Positions 39,902 to 48,767 of a stretch of DNA of 64,000 bases are shown here, piece by piece. The notes below the pieces were generated by a model that worked only from the letters and a program-made list of their open reading frames with translations, was not told where the DNA came from and did not search any database. The number at the start of each line of letters is the position of its first letter. The stretch's first letter is position 1. Source of the stretch: Sphingomonadales bacterium (GTDB lineage: Bacteria > Bacteroidota > Bacteroidia > Chitinophagales > Chitinophagaceae); contig VHBB01000001.1 of the NCBI GenBank assembly GCA_016872155.1, positions 217,007 through 281,006 of the forward strand. Reading direction: 5' to 3'. The translations under genes and the position numbers were made by a program.

Positions 39902-41554
39902 TTAGAACTGTATGTCGGCCACCAACTGCTCAGCACCTCGCTGGTAAATGACCTTTACCTGATCGCCTTTTTTAAACTTGCCGAGTGTTTGCATATAGCT
40001 TTCCATAGAGCCGATCTTATAGTCGCCGATCTGCAAGACAATATCGCCGGCACGAATACCGGCTTTTTGTGCCGGGCGACCTTCGCTAACGCCATCCGCT
40101 CTTACCCCGTTGCCGCTATAGGTATAGTCGGGCATAATCCCCATAGAGACACTAAAACGAGCACTGGTAGTCGTTTGCGCTTCGCGGGTCTTTAAAAAAG
40201 CCAGTCGGCCGCTTTTATCGGCTTGGGTAATCAATTGTTCTATATGGCGCAGTATAGAGACCATGCCCTTGTAATTGATACGATCGGCATCATCGCTAGG
40301 CTTATGATAATCGGTATGCAGACCGGTAAAATAGAAAAGCACCGGAATGTCCTTTCTATAAAAAGAAGTATGGTCGCTGGGGCCCGAGCCACTCGAGTCG
40401 ATCTTTACGCTAAAACTTCCTTTTGCGCTACTGTTAATAACAGAAGACCAATAGGGCGAGGTGCCATAGCCGCCAATGGTAACCGTCTTGGTGCTATCGT
40501 TAAGACGACCGACCATGTCCATATTGATCATATAGTTGATCGATTTTAGGTCGATGGTAGGATTCTCAACAAAATGTTTGGAGCCATACAACCCTAACTC
40601 TTCGCCCGAAAAAGCGATGAGTAAATAGTTGTTAGACCGAGCTGCCAACTTTTTTAATTCGTAGCCCAGAGCCAACAAGGTGGCTGTACCACTGGCATTA
40701 TCATCAGCGCCGTTGTGAATGGCGGCTTCTTTTTTCTCGTAACGCGAGTTTCCATCTTCGCCATAGCCTAAATGATCGAAGTGAGCGCCAAGCACCACTG
40801 TGGTGGGGGCACCATTATCTATATATCCGATCACGTTCGCTCCGGTTCTGATTTTATCGGCCAGCGAGGCGCGAGCCGAGATCTCGAGCGAAGCCACCTC
40901 TTGATTGGTAAATGCGGCCACCGCTGTGTGCTTAACATAAAAAACAGGAATGGCCACCGAAGGCAATTTATCTTTTGAATTAAAGCTTAGCTTATCATCG
41001 ATCAAGCTGCTATTATGCCAGAGCAGTGCTGCTGCTCCTTTTTCTTTTGCCTTTGAACTGAACTCGTATATGTAGCCGGGCAGATCAAAATGAGGATTGG
41101 TCTTGTTCTCTTCGAGCACGTCGCGCAGATCGATCAGCCAGGGAGCGCCCATCTCGCGAAGACCCGGTGTTAGTGGAGCGGTTATCGAAGCAGCGGCACT
41201 ATACGGGAACACAAAAAAATCTTTTTCGGGGGTCAGGACTTTATTTGCAATGATCATTTTGCAATCCGGTCCCATCTTTTTTCCCTCGTTCACAGAAAAA
41301 GACTGAAAATATCCATCGGTCCCTTTCGGCACCAGCCCCGCCTTGCTGTATTGGCCGGCAATGTATTCCATAGCCAATTTTTCGCCGGCCGTTCCGGTAC
41401 GACGTCCTTCAAGACGATCATCGGCCAAATAGGTTACAAAGCCTGTCATTGCATTTTGCAGTAACTCATTTTTTTTGGCTAGTCGGCTAGACGCCGAACA
41501 GCCGCTTAGCACAACCAATGAACAGAACAGGGCGCTTTTCATATAGCATTTCAT
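39902..41554 (-). CDS. M28 family metallopeptidase with C-terminal PDZ domain, lipoprotein
   Basis: Lipobox SLVVLSGCSASS; VVLGAHFDHLGYG, HNGADDNASGTATLLAL, AFSGEELGLYGSKHF; PDZ GRPAQKAGIRAGDIVLQIGDYKI. Confidence 0.92.
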   Translation of the reverse strand: MKCYMKSALFCSLVVLSGCSASSRLAKKNELLQNAMTGFVTYLADDRLEGRRTGTAGEKLAMEYIAGQYSKAGLVPKGTDGYFQSFSVNEGKKMGPDCKMIIANKVLTPEKDFFVFPYSAAASITAPLTPGLREMGAPWLIDLRDVLEENKTNPHFDLPGYIYEFSSKAKEKGAAALLWHNSSLIDDKLSFNSKDKLPSVAIPVFYVKHTAVAAFTNQEVASLEISARASLADKIRTGANVIGYIDNGAPTTVVLGAHFDHLGYGEDGNSRYEKKEAAIHNGADDNASGTATLLALGYELKKLAARSNNYLLIAFSGEELGLYGSKHFVENPTIDLKSINYMINMDMVGRLNDSTKTVTIGGYGTSPYWSSVINSSAKGSFSVKIDSSGSGPSDHTSFYRKDIPVLFYFTGLHTDYHKPSDDADRINYKGMVSILRHIEQLITQADKSGRLAFLKTREAQTTTSARFSVSMGIMPDYTYSGNGVRADGVSEGRPAQKAGIRAGDIVLQIGDYKIGSMESYMQTLGKFKKGDQVKVIYQRGAEQLVADIQF

Positions 41555-41647
41555 AGCGAAATCATTTATGGGCTGCAAAGTTACCAACTACAAAGATGCT
41601 TTGCGCAACAAGACCGAGATTTCGGGCGGGGTTTGCCATTGAGTATC

Positions 41648-41655
41648 TACTTTTG
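41648..41655 (+). promoter_or_regulatory. -7 element TACTTTTG upstream of feoB
   Basis: Matches TAnnTTTG, about 15 nt before the ATG at 41670. Confidence 0.4.
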
Positions 41656-41669
41656 CAACCAATAATAGT

Positions 41670-43781
41670 ATGTTGAACCCCCTTGGTGTCCATATTGCGC
41701 TGGTCGGCAACCCCAACAGTGGAAAAAGTTCGCTTTTTAACTGCCTCACCGGTTTGCAACAGAAAGTGGGCAACTTTCCGGGTGTTACCGTCGATAAAAA
41801 GACCGGGGCGGCCACGATCGGAGGCCTGCAGGCATCCATGATCGACCTGCCCGGGACCTATAGTTTATACCCCCGAAGGCTCGATGAATGGGTTACCTAC
41901 AAGGTGGTGATGAAAGAAGACGAAGAGATCGACCCCGATCTATTGGTGGTGGTGGTCGATGCCAGCAACCTGAAAAGAAATTTACTTTTCTGTACACAGC
42001 TTATCGACCTTAAGCAACCGGTCGTGGTAGCTCTTACCATGATGGACCTGGCCCGTCGCCGCGGCATCAAGATCGACATTGCGGCGCTGGAGCGCGAATT
42101 GGGAGTAGCCGTGGTAGCGGTCGATGCCAGAAAAGGCAAGGGCTTGCAAGAGTTAAAAAAAGCAATAGAACTTACACTGCAAGGCGCGTACAAAGTTCCG
42201 ACCAGAGATTTTATCGATAACTATGCACTGGCACCCATCCCCATTCAAAAAATCAAAGAGGTCCTCTCGGATTGTAGCGATTATAAAGCCATTCATCTGT
42301 TAACGCATCGGGATTCGTTTATAGTACCCGCGCCCGTTCAGCACCAGATCGATGCCATAGAAAAAGAAGGCAGGTTCAATGCCACTAAAACGCAGGCCGA
42401 AGAGATCTTGCAACGCTATGCTCGCATTCGGCAAGTTATGCAGCAAGCCGTTTTAGAACCCGACCCTTTGCAAAAAACGCTGCGCACCGAAAAACTCGAT
42501 GCGGTATTGCTTCATCGCCGCTGGGGATACTTGATCTTACTGACCGTTTTGTTCTTACTTTTTCAAAGCGTCTTTTTGCTCGCGCAGTATCCAATGGACT
42601 GGATCGAAATGGGGTTTGGAAAAGCCGGAGAATGGCTTACGCTGCGACTTCCCACTGGTAAAGTAACCGATCTGCTCGTCAACGGCGTGCTGGCCGGATT
42701 AGGAGGAATCTTAGTGTTTGTACCGCAGATCATGATCTTGTTCGGTATCATTACCCTGCTCGAAGATTCGGGATACATGGCCCGCATTAGTTTTTTGTCT
42801 GACAGGCTGATGCGCAGCGTGGGGCTTAACGGAAAAAGTGTGATGCCCATGATCAGTGGCTTTGCCTGTGCGGTGCCCGCTATTATGAGTGCTCGCAATA
42901 TCGAGAACAGAAAAGAGCGGCTGCTCACCATTCTGATTACTCCGCTTATGAGTTGCTCGGCCCGATTACCGGTTTATACGACCATTACCGGGCTCGTGAT
43001 TCCCAATACCTATTTATTTGGATTTATCAGCTTGCAAGGTCTCGTATTGCTGGCTATGTATATGTTAGGAATCGTAATGGCGATGTTGGTCTCTTATGTC
43101 GCTAACTTGTTTATTAAAATTCAAGAGAAAAGTTTTTTTATTTTAGAACTACCCTCTTACCGGTCTCCTCGCTGGTCTAATCTATTGCCCACCATGCTCA
43201 GCAAGGCCAAGATATTTGTGCTCGATGCCGGAAAGGTCATCATGATCATTTCTCTTGTGCTATGGGGGCTTAGCTCGTACGGCCCGGAGTCTGGTATGCT
43301 GGCAGCGCAGCAACAGTTCGAAGCGGCGCAGCAAAGCGGCTTTACTGCAGCGCAAGCCGAAAGACAATACCAGACCGCCAAACTAGAAAACTCCTACGCC
43401 GGATGGCTCGGAAAAAAAATAGAGCCTGTCATTACCCCGCTCGGGTTTGATTGGAAGATCGGAGTGGCTCTTATAACTTCTTTTGCGGCCCGCGAGGTAT
43501 TTGTAGGAACCATGGCCACTCTCTACAGTGTAGGTGATGAGGGCAGTCACCTGCTTAACGAAAAAATGAAGGCAGCCGTTCGTCCCGATGGAACGCCTGT
43601 ATTTACCTTAGCCACCGGACTTTCGTTAATGATCTTTTATGTATTTGCCATGCAGTGCATGAGCACGCTGGCAGTGGTAAAAAGAGAGACCAAGTCGTGG
43701 AAGTGGCCCGCCATTCAATTGTTCTATATGACCGGGATGGCCTATTTACTTAGTTGGGCCTGTTACTTATTTTTTCGTTGA
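41670..43781 (+). CDS. feoB: Ferrous iron transporter FeoB
   Basis: GNPNSGKSSLFNCLTG, VGNFPGVTVDKKTG, DLPGTYSL, TMMDLA; SGFACAVPAIMSARNIENRKERLLTILITPLMSCSARLPVY. Confidence 0.97.
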   Translation: MLNPLGVHIALVGNPNSGKSSLFNCLTGLQQKVGNFPGVTVDKKTGAATIGGLQASMIDLPGTYSLYPRRLDEWVTYKVVMKEDEEIDPDLLVVVVDASNLKRNLLFCTQLIDLKQPVVVALTMMDLARRRGIKIDIAALERELGVAVVAVDARKGKGLQELKKAIELTLQGAYKVPTRDFIDNYALAPIPIQKIKEVLSDCSDYKAIHLLTHRDSFIVPAPVQHQIDAIEKEGRFNATKTQAEEILQRYARIRQVMQQAVLEPDPLQKTLRTEKLDAVLLHRRWGYLILLTVLFLLFQSVFLLAQYPMDWIEMGFGKAGEWLTLRLPTGKVTDLLVNGVLAGLGGILVFVPQIMILFGIITLLEDSGYMARISFLSDRLMRSVGLNGKSVMPMISGFACAVPAIMSARNIENRKERLLTILITPLMSCSARLPVYTTITGLVIPNTYLFGFISLQGLVLLAMYMLGIVMAMLVSYVANLFIKIQEKSFFILELPSYRSPRWSNLLPTMLSKAKIFVLDAGKVIMIISLVLWGLSSYGPESGMLAAQQQFEAAQQSGFTAAQAERQYQTAKLENSYAGWLGKKIEPVITPLGFDWKIGVALITSFAAREVFVGTMATLYSVGDEGSHLLNEKMKAAVRPDGTPVFTLATGLSLMIFYVFAMQCMSTLAVVKRETKSWKWPAIQLFYMTGMAYLLSWACYLFFR

Positions 43782-44673
43782 CCGGTGCAACCCATTTGTC
43801 GTTAGGCTCAAAATAATTCCACAATAGGGTCGCTACAGAACGCGCTAGCGTCCAGGCTTCGTTATCGTGTGTCCAGCGCTGGTCTTGATTATTCTTGGTA
43901 AAAATGCAAAACACAAATGGTCGGTTAGGGGCATTAACGATCATCGCTTCGCTTCGAGAAGCATTCACGCATCCATTCTTGCTAAATACTTCGATATAAG
44001 GCGGAAAACTTCCCAGCGATTCATCTTCGTCCCAAAAGTTGCGACTCATAGCCCTTAACATCTTTTCGCTGGCATAAGCCGATATCACTTCTTTGCGGTA
44101 GATCTTTTCTAACAAACGGCCCATTTCGGCAGGCGTGGTTTGCCCCCAGCCATACTGTGTGCGATTAGCTTCGCGACCGGGCGTTCTGGAATTTACATAG
44201 GTATTTAAAAGTCCTTGTTGTAGAAGCAACTCATTGATGCGCTTTCCTCCTCCGGCCAGCGATTGCAGCCATAAGCTGGCCGTATTGTCGCTGGTGGTCA
44301 TCATCAACATAATTATTTTTTTGAGTGCAATTTTTTCGCCGTCCTTAAAAGAGCCGAGAATATCTTCTCCTGCATAGAGCAGTGAGTCGCGGTAAACATG
44401 ATTGCTGTCGTAAGAGAGTTGTCCATTATCTACCGCAGCAGTAATACCCAACAAGATGGGCACCTTTACAATGCTGGCCGTCGGAAAAACAGTATCGGCA
44501 TTGTACAGCGACACCCGACCACTGCGCAAGTCCTTTACATAAAGGCCCACCTCTCCTTTAAAGCCTTGCAGGCGCTCGGCAATCTTTGCTTCTAGCTTTT
44601 TATCGTGTAGCTGTGCAAGCAGCGTAGAAGACGCGATCAACCCAACAAACAATAATGCGATAAAGCGTGGCAT
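43750..44673 (-). CDS. Class A beta-lactamase-like serine hydrolase
   Basis: Signal peptide; SIVK (SxxK), TSDNTA (SDN), SKNG in place of KTG. Confidence 0.82.
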   Translation of the reverse strand: MPRFIALLFVGLIASSTLLAQLHDKKLEAKIAERLQGFKGEVGLYVKDLRSGRVSLYNADTVFPTASIVKVPILLGITAAVDNGQLSYDSNHVYRDSLLYAGEDILGSFKDGEKIALKKIIMLMMTTSDNTASLWLQSLAGGGKRINELLLQQGLLNTYVNSRTPGREANRTQYGWGQTTPAEMGRLLEKIYRKEVISAYASEKMLRAMSRNFWDEDESLGSFPPYIEVFSKNGCVNASRSEAMIVNAPNRPFVFCIFTKNNQDQRWTHDNEAWTLARSVATLLWNYFEPNDKWVAPVNEKISNRPN

Positions 44674-44677
44674 GTTC

Positions 44678-45985
44678 TTATTTTTTTGCCATCCGCATAT
44701 AATCGAATACCAGCGCGCAGAATGTTTTAACCCCCGGGGGCATGCCGCTGTTGTCTACATAAAAATCGGGGGTATGATGCGGAGGTGCTTTGTTTGGGTC
44801 GTTCCCCTTTGGCATACCTCCCAGTGAGAAAAAGAAAGAAGGGGCTCTGGTACCGTAGTACGAAAAATCTTCGGCACCGGTGACCCAATTAGTCTCTCCC
44901 ACATTGGCGGCGCCCAGCGTACGCTCTATCGTAGGCACCATTTGTTTGACTAGCTCGGGAGTATTATAGGTAACCAGCGTTTTAGTTTCGATCATTACCT
45001 CTGCCGTTGCACCGCTGGCCGCTGCGATCATGGTGGCGGTTTGTTTTATTTTTTCGTGTACGATCTTTTGCATCTCGCTGTCGAGGGTGCGGATCGTTCC
45101 TTTTAGGGTGCAAGATTCAGAAATAATATTTTGTCGCACCCCTCCATTGATCATCCCCACTGTAATAACGACAGGCGCCTTGGTTAGTTCCATCTGGCGA
45201 CTAACGATACTTTGCAAACCATCGATTATTTGAGCGGAGATCTGAATAGGATCAACCCCTCTCCAGGGTTGCGAGCCATGGCTTCCCTTTCCTTTTACTT
45301 TAATAGAGAACCAATCGGCCGCTGCCATAAAGGCGCCGGGTCTGTAAGATACCTTGCCGGCCTCGAGGTCTGAAGAGATATGTATCCCAAAGATCACATC
45401 GACCTTGGGGTTATCCATCACACCTTCTTTGACCATCAGCGGCGCCCCGCCCTCTTCGCCCTCGGGGGCGCCCTCCTCGGCGGGTTGAAAAATAAATTTA
45501 ACACCGCCTTGTAATTGGTCTTTCATAGATGCTAATACTTCGGCCGCCGCCATTAGCATGGCCACGTGCGTATCGTGTCCACACGCGTGCATCACCCCCA
45601 CCTCGTTACCATTATATACAGCTCGCTCTTTAGACGCAAACGAAAGGGGTACGCGCTCCGTAATAGGAAGGGCGTCCATGTCTGCACGCAGACCAACACA
45701 AGGGCCGGGCTTAGCGCCGCGCAACAGACCCACCACTCCTGTTTTGGCAACGCCTTCTGTTACTTCTATGCCGAGCGAACGAAGATGGTCGGCTACCAAG
45801 CGCGCTGTTTTTACCTCGCGGTTGCCCAACTCGGGGTAGCGATGTATCGTTTCTTTCCACTGGTTGGTCTTTTGCTGAATGGCATCGGCCTTAGAAAAAG
45901 CAAGGGCAATAGGGTCTGTTGATTTCTGTGCCTGGCCACTATAAATTACCAGCAGCAAGCAAACAAGGGAGCAAAAACTTTTCAC
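44678..45985 (-). CDS. M20 family amidohydrolase/aminoacylase, secreted
   Basis: Signal peptide; HRYPELGNREVKTA, GLRADMDALPI, HACGHDTHVAMLM, FIFQPAEEGAPEGEEGGAPLM, GVDPIQISAQII. Confidence 0.94.
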   Translation of the reverse strand: MKSFCSLVCLLLVIYSGQAQKSTDPIALAFSKADAIQQKTNQWKETIHRYPELGNREVKTARLVADHLRSLGIEVTEGVAKTGVVGLLRGAKPGPCVGLRADMDALPITERVPLSFASKERAVYNGNEVGVMHACGHDTHVAMLMAAAEVLASMKDQLQGGVKFIFQPAEEGAPEGEEGGAPLMVKEGVMDNPKVDVIFGIHISSDLEAGKVSYRPGAFMAAADWFSIKVKGKGSHGSQPWRGVDPIQISAQIIDGLQSIVSRQMELTKAPVVITVGMINGGVRQNIISESCTLKGTIRTLDSEMQKIVHEKIKQTATMIAAASGATAEVMIETKTLVTYNTPELVKQMVPTIERTLGAANVGETNWVTGAEDFSYYGTRAPSFFFSLGGMPKGNDPNKAPPHHTPDFYVDNSGMPPGVKTFCALVFDYMRMAKK

Positions 45986-46090
45986 GGGTAGACTATTTGG
46001 TGTGAAAATAAGACAATCGCCCCTTTATCGTAAACCGCTTATCGATTCGCTCTTCGTACCCCGCGAATTATTTTATAATTTTAAGGGACC

Positions 46091-47329
46091 ATGCTGCTTA
46101 GACACCTTCCTTTTTTGCGGGCTGTTTTTTGGCACAGCGTTACTGCCTTTGGCGGACCACAGGCCCATGTAGGAATGATGTTGAAAACCTTTGTTCAAAA
46201 AACTCCGTACGTAACCGAAGAAGAGCTAATGGAGTACAATGCTTTTTGTCAGCTGCTGCCCGGCGCCTCGTCTACCCAGACCCTGGCCCTTATCGGATAC
46301 AAAAGAGGTGGGGTGCTATTAGCCTCTCTTACCCTGTTAATCTGGATCTTACCGGCCAGCCTGCTAATGGGGGCATTGTCTTTTTTGCTGGTGGGTCTCG
46401 AAGATCATCCGCAGCAGACGGCCATCTTTCGCTTTATTCCCCCTATGGCGGCCGGGTTTTTGGGCTTCGCCATTCTAAGGATCTTTCCGCTTTCTATTAA
46501 GAATACCATCACCTGGGTCATTATGCTGGTCAGCTTCGCAGCCACCGGTCTTTTATTCGGCAGACCCTGGCTCGTGCCGCTGCTAATTGTGGCGGGTGGA
46601 ATTGCCACCAACTTTAGCATCAAGAGAATTCCGCAAGGCGCCGACAAACCCAAAGCGGTGCGCTGGTGGAATTTCTGGTTGTTTGGGATCATCTTTATCA
46701 TCGCCGGTCTTCTTAGCGAAGCGGCCAGAACCAATAATTGGGCCGAACGAAAACCGATCAACCTTTTTGAGAACACCTACCGAATGGGAAGCTTCGTTTT
46801 TGGAGGCGGACAAGTGTTATTGCCCATGATGTACGAACAGTGGAGCGTGCGACCCGCAGCCGTAAAAGACAATAACCCCAATGCCATCCAAATCGACCAA
46901 GATAAGTTGTACACCGGCATGGGAATCGTGCAAGCTGTACCCGGTCCGGTTTTTTCGTTTGCCTCTTTTACCGGAGGGTTGGCTTTAAAAGATATGGGAC
47001 CCTCCATGCAATTGTTGGGTTGCCTGATCGGCACCATCGCCATTTTTTTACCCAGCGCCCTATTGGTACTTTTCTTTTTTCCAGTATGGCACAATCTAAA
47101 AAAATACGCCGTTGTCTATCGATCGCTCGAGGGAATCAATGCAGCGGTGGTAGGAATTATGATAGCGTCTACTCTTTATATTTCGAGAGACATCTCTCTT
47201 ACCGATGGAAACATCATTAGCAGCATTAACCTGTTGGTGATACTGGCCACGATGTTGCTGTTGCGATTTACAAAACTGTTATCGGCGCTGATCGTGCTGT
47301 TCTGCTTAGCGCTGGGTTATTTCTTATAA
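46091..47329 (+). CDS. chrA: Chromate transporter ChrA
   Basis: [77 protein letters not shown]. Confidence 0.93.
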   Translation: MLLRHLPFLRAVFWHSVTAFGGPQAHVGMMLKTFVQKTPYVTEEELMEYNAFCQLLPGASSTQTLALIGYKRGGVLLASLTLLIWILPASLLMGALSFLLVGLEDHPQQTAIFRFIPPMAAGFLGFAILRIFPLSIKNTITWVIMLVSFAATGLLFGRPWLVPLLIVAGGIATNFSIKRIPQGADKPKAVRWWNFWLFGIIFIIAGLLSEAARTNNWAERKPINLFENTYRMGSFVFGGGQVLLPMMYEQWSVRPAAVKDNNPNAIQIDQDKLYTGMGIVQAVPGPVFSFASFTGGLALKDMGPSMQLLGCLIGTIAIFLPSALLVLFFFPVWHNLKKYAVVYRSLEGINAAVVGIMIASTLYISRDISLTDGNIISSINLLVILATMLLLRFTKLLSALIVLFCLALGYFL

Positions 47330-47889
47330 TAGCCCCCTCTTTCTATTTCTTCTATGACCGCTTCGGGCAACATATATCGAATGGATTTTCCATTGGCAAT
47401 ACAAGCGCGTATGTATGTAGAAGAAAGTTGTAGCAGCGGGGCATCGATGAAGGTTGCTTTTGCTCCCAGCAAATTTTCGCTCCCATAGCCCATTCGGGGA
47501 TACACCAGTATCTCATATTCGCCGATCAGGGTTTGATAGTTCTTCCAACGAGATAGGTTTTGAAAACTATCCGCCCCCATAATAATGCGGAACTCGTGTT
47601 GCGGATATTTTTCCTTTAGATAAATAAGGGTGTCGATGGTATACGAGGGTTTGGGTAGCGCAAACTCAATATCGGTGGGCTTAATGCGGGTGTCGTGCTC
47701 AGTGGCCAGCGTTGCCAGGTGTAACCGGTGATACTCATTGAGCAACGTATTCTCATTTTTCAACGGATTTTGAGGAGAGACGACCAGCCAGACCTTTTCG
47801 AGATCGGTCTCGTTGAGTATATAATTACCCACGATCAGGTGACCATTATGAATAGGGTTAAAGGATCCGAAATAAAGACCAATTTTCAT
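47317..47889 (-). CDS. nadD: Nicotinate-nucleotide adenylyltransferase
   Basis: [93 protein letters not shown]. Confidence 0.96.
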   Translation of the reverse strand: MKIGLYFGSFNPIHNGHLIVGNYILNETDLEKVWLVVSPQNPLKNENTLLNEYHRLHLATLATEHDTRIKPTDIEFALPKPSYTIDTLIYLKEKYPQHEFRIIMGADSFQNLSRWKNYQTLIGEYEILVYPRMGYGSENLLGAKATFIDAPLLQLSSTYIRACIANGKSIRYMLPEAVIEEIERGGYYKK

Positions 47890-47905
47890 TGTAAAAGCTT
47901 GAAAA

Positions 47906-48142
47906 TCAATTTGTTATTTCAATTAAGATCGCATCCGCCTCGTTCAACCGGAGGCTAAGGTGGTATCCGGAAACTGACACCGAAAGAGGATCCCCCAGCG
48001 GGGCCACCTGTTCTACCAATATCGTCTCGCCGGGCACGCAGCCCATTTCCATCAGCTTTAAAAAGATCTCGTTGTTTTGAAACTCCTTGATTGTTCCCGC
48101 CTGGCCCGGCTTTAGCTCTGAGAGACGAATCACCATGATCAA
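47906..48142 (-). CDS. feoA: Ferrous iron transport protein FeoA
   Basis: RLSELKPGQAGTIKEF...LKLMEMGCVPGETILVEQVAPLGDPLSVSVSGYHLSLRLNEADAILIEI. Confidence 0.93.
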   Translation of the reverse strand: MIMVIRLSELKPGQAGTIKEFQNNEIFLKLMEMGCVPGETILVEQVAPLGDPLSVSVSGYHLSLRLNEADAILIEITN

Positions 48143-48198
48143 AATATTATTTTACAAAGCTACCCTTGTTGGGTGGTATTTCTTTACGATTTTTGATA

Positions 48199-48684
48199 AT
48201 GATGCGCTCAGGATCAAAAGTTTATTTCTTCTTCGAAAAAAGGGGATTCACCCTTTCTAGCAGAGCCTTGCTAAAGGGCTTTATTGAAAAGCTGTTTAAA
48301 AAAGAAAAAACCTTGCTGGGGTGCGTCAACTATGTCTTTTGCTCCGACAAAAGACTGCTCGAGATCAATAAAACATATCTAAAACACGATTATTACACCG
48401 ATATCATCAGTTTTGACCTCTCTTCCGGACCTCAAAAGGTGGCCGAGATCTATATTAGCATCGATCGGGTCAGAGAAAACGCAAAAAACTTGGGTGTTTC
48501 ATTCAAAAACGAGCTTCACCGGGTAATTTTTCATGGGGCGCTGCATATCTGTGGGTATAAAGACAAAACCGGTACCCAAAAAAAGGCCATGCGAATAAAA
48601 GAAGAGCAATGCCTCACAGCCTATGGGATTGTTCCACGTGGAACGAAGTATTCGCCCCGACCACAGGCTCGCCGTTTCGCGTGA
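48199..48684 (+). CDS. ybeY: Endoribonuclease/rRNA maturation factor YbeY
   Basis: LLEINKTYLKHDYYTDIISFDLS, AEIYISIDRVRENAKNLGVSFKNELHRVIFHGALHICGYKDKT. Confidence 0.92.
   Translation: MMRSGSKVYFFFEKRGFTLSSRALLKGFIEKLFKKEKTLLGCVNYVFCSDKRLLEINKTYLKHDYYTDIISFDLSSGPQKVAEIYISIDRVRENAKNLGVSFKNELHRVIFHGALHICGYKDKTGTQKKAMRIKEEQCLTAYGIVPRGTKYSPRPQARRFA
48631..48644. promoter_or_regulatory. parS-like palindrome GTTCCACGTGGAAC
   Basis: Perfect 14-bp palindrome with the CACGTG core; two symmetric changes from the canonical GTTTCACGTGAAAC. Confidence 0.7.
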
Positions 48685-48687
48685 AAC
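48674..48687. promoter_or_regulatory. Second parS-like site GTTTCGCGTGAAAC
   Basis: One mismatch to canonical GTTTCACGTGAAAC; 43 bp from the first site. Confidence 0.6.
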
Positions 48688-48753
48688 ACAAGCCCTGGAG
48701 CTGATCCACCCTCCGCTATTCAGATTGCCCCCTCTCTATAGGAACTATAGCTA

Positions 48754-48761
48754 TATCTTTG
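48754..48761 (+). promoter_or_regulatory. -7 element TATCTTTG immediately upstream of mnmG
   Basis: Matches TAnnTTTG; ATG at 48768 follows within 7 nt. Confidence 0.5.
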
Positions 48762-48767
48762 CAGCGC

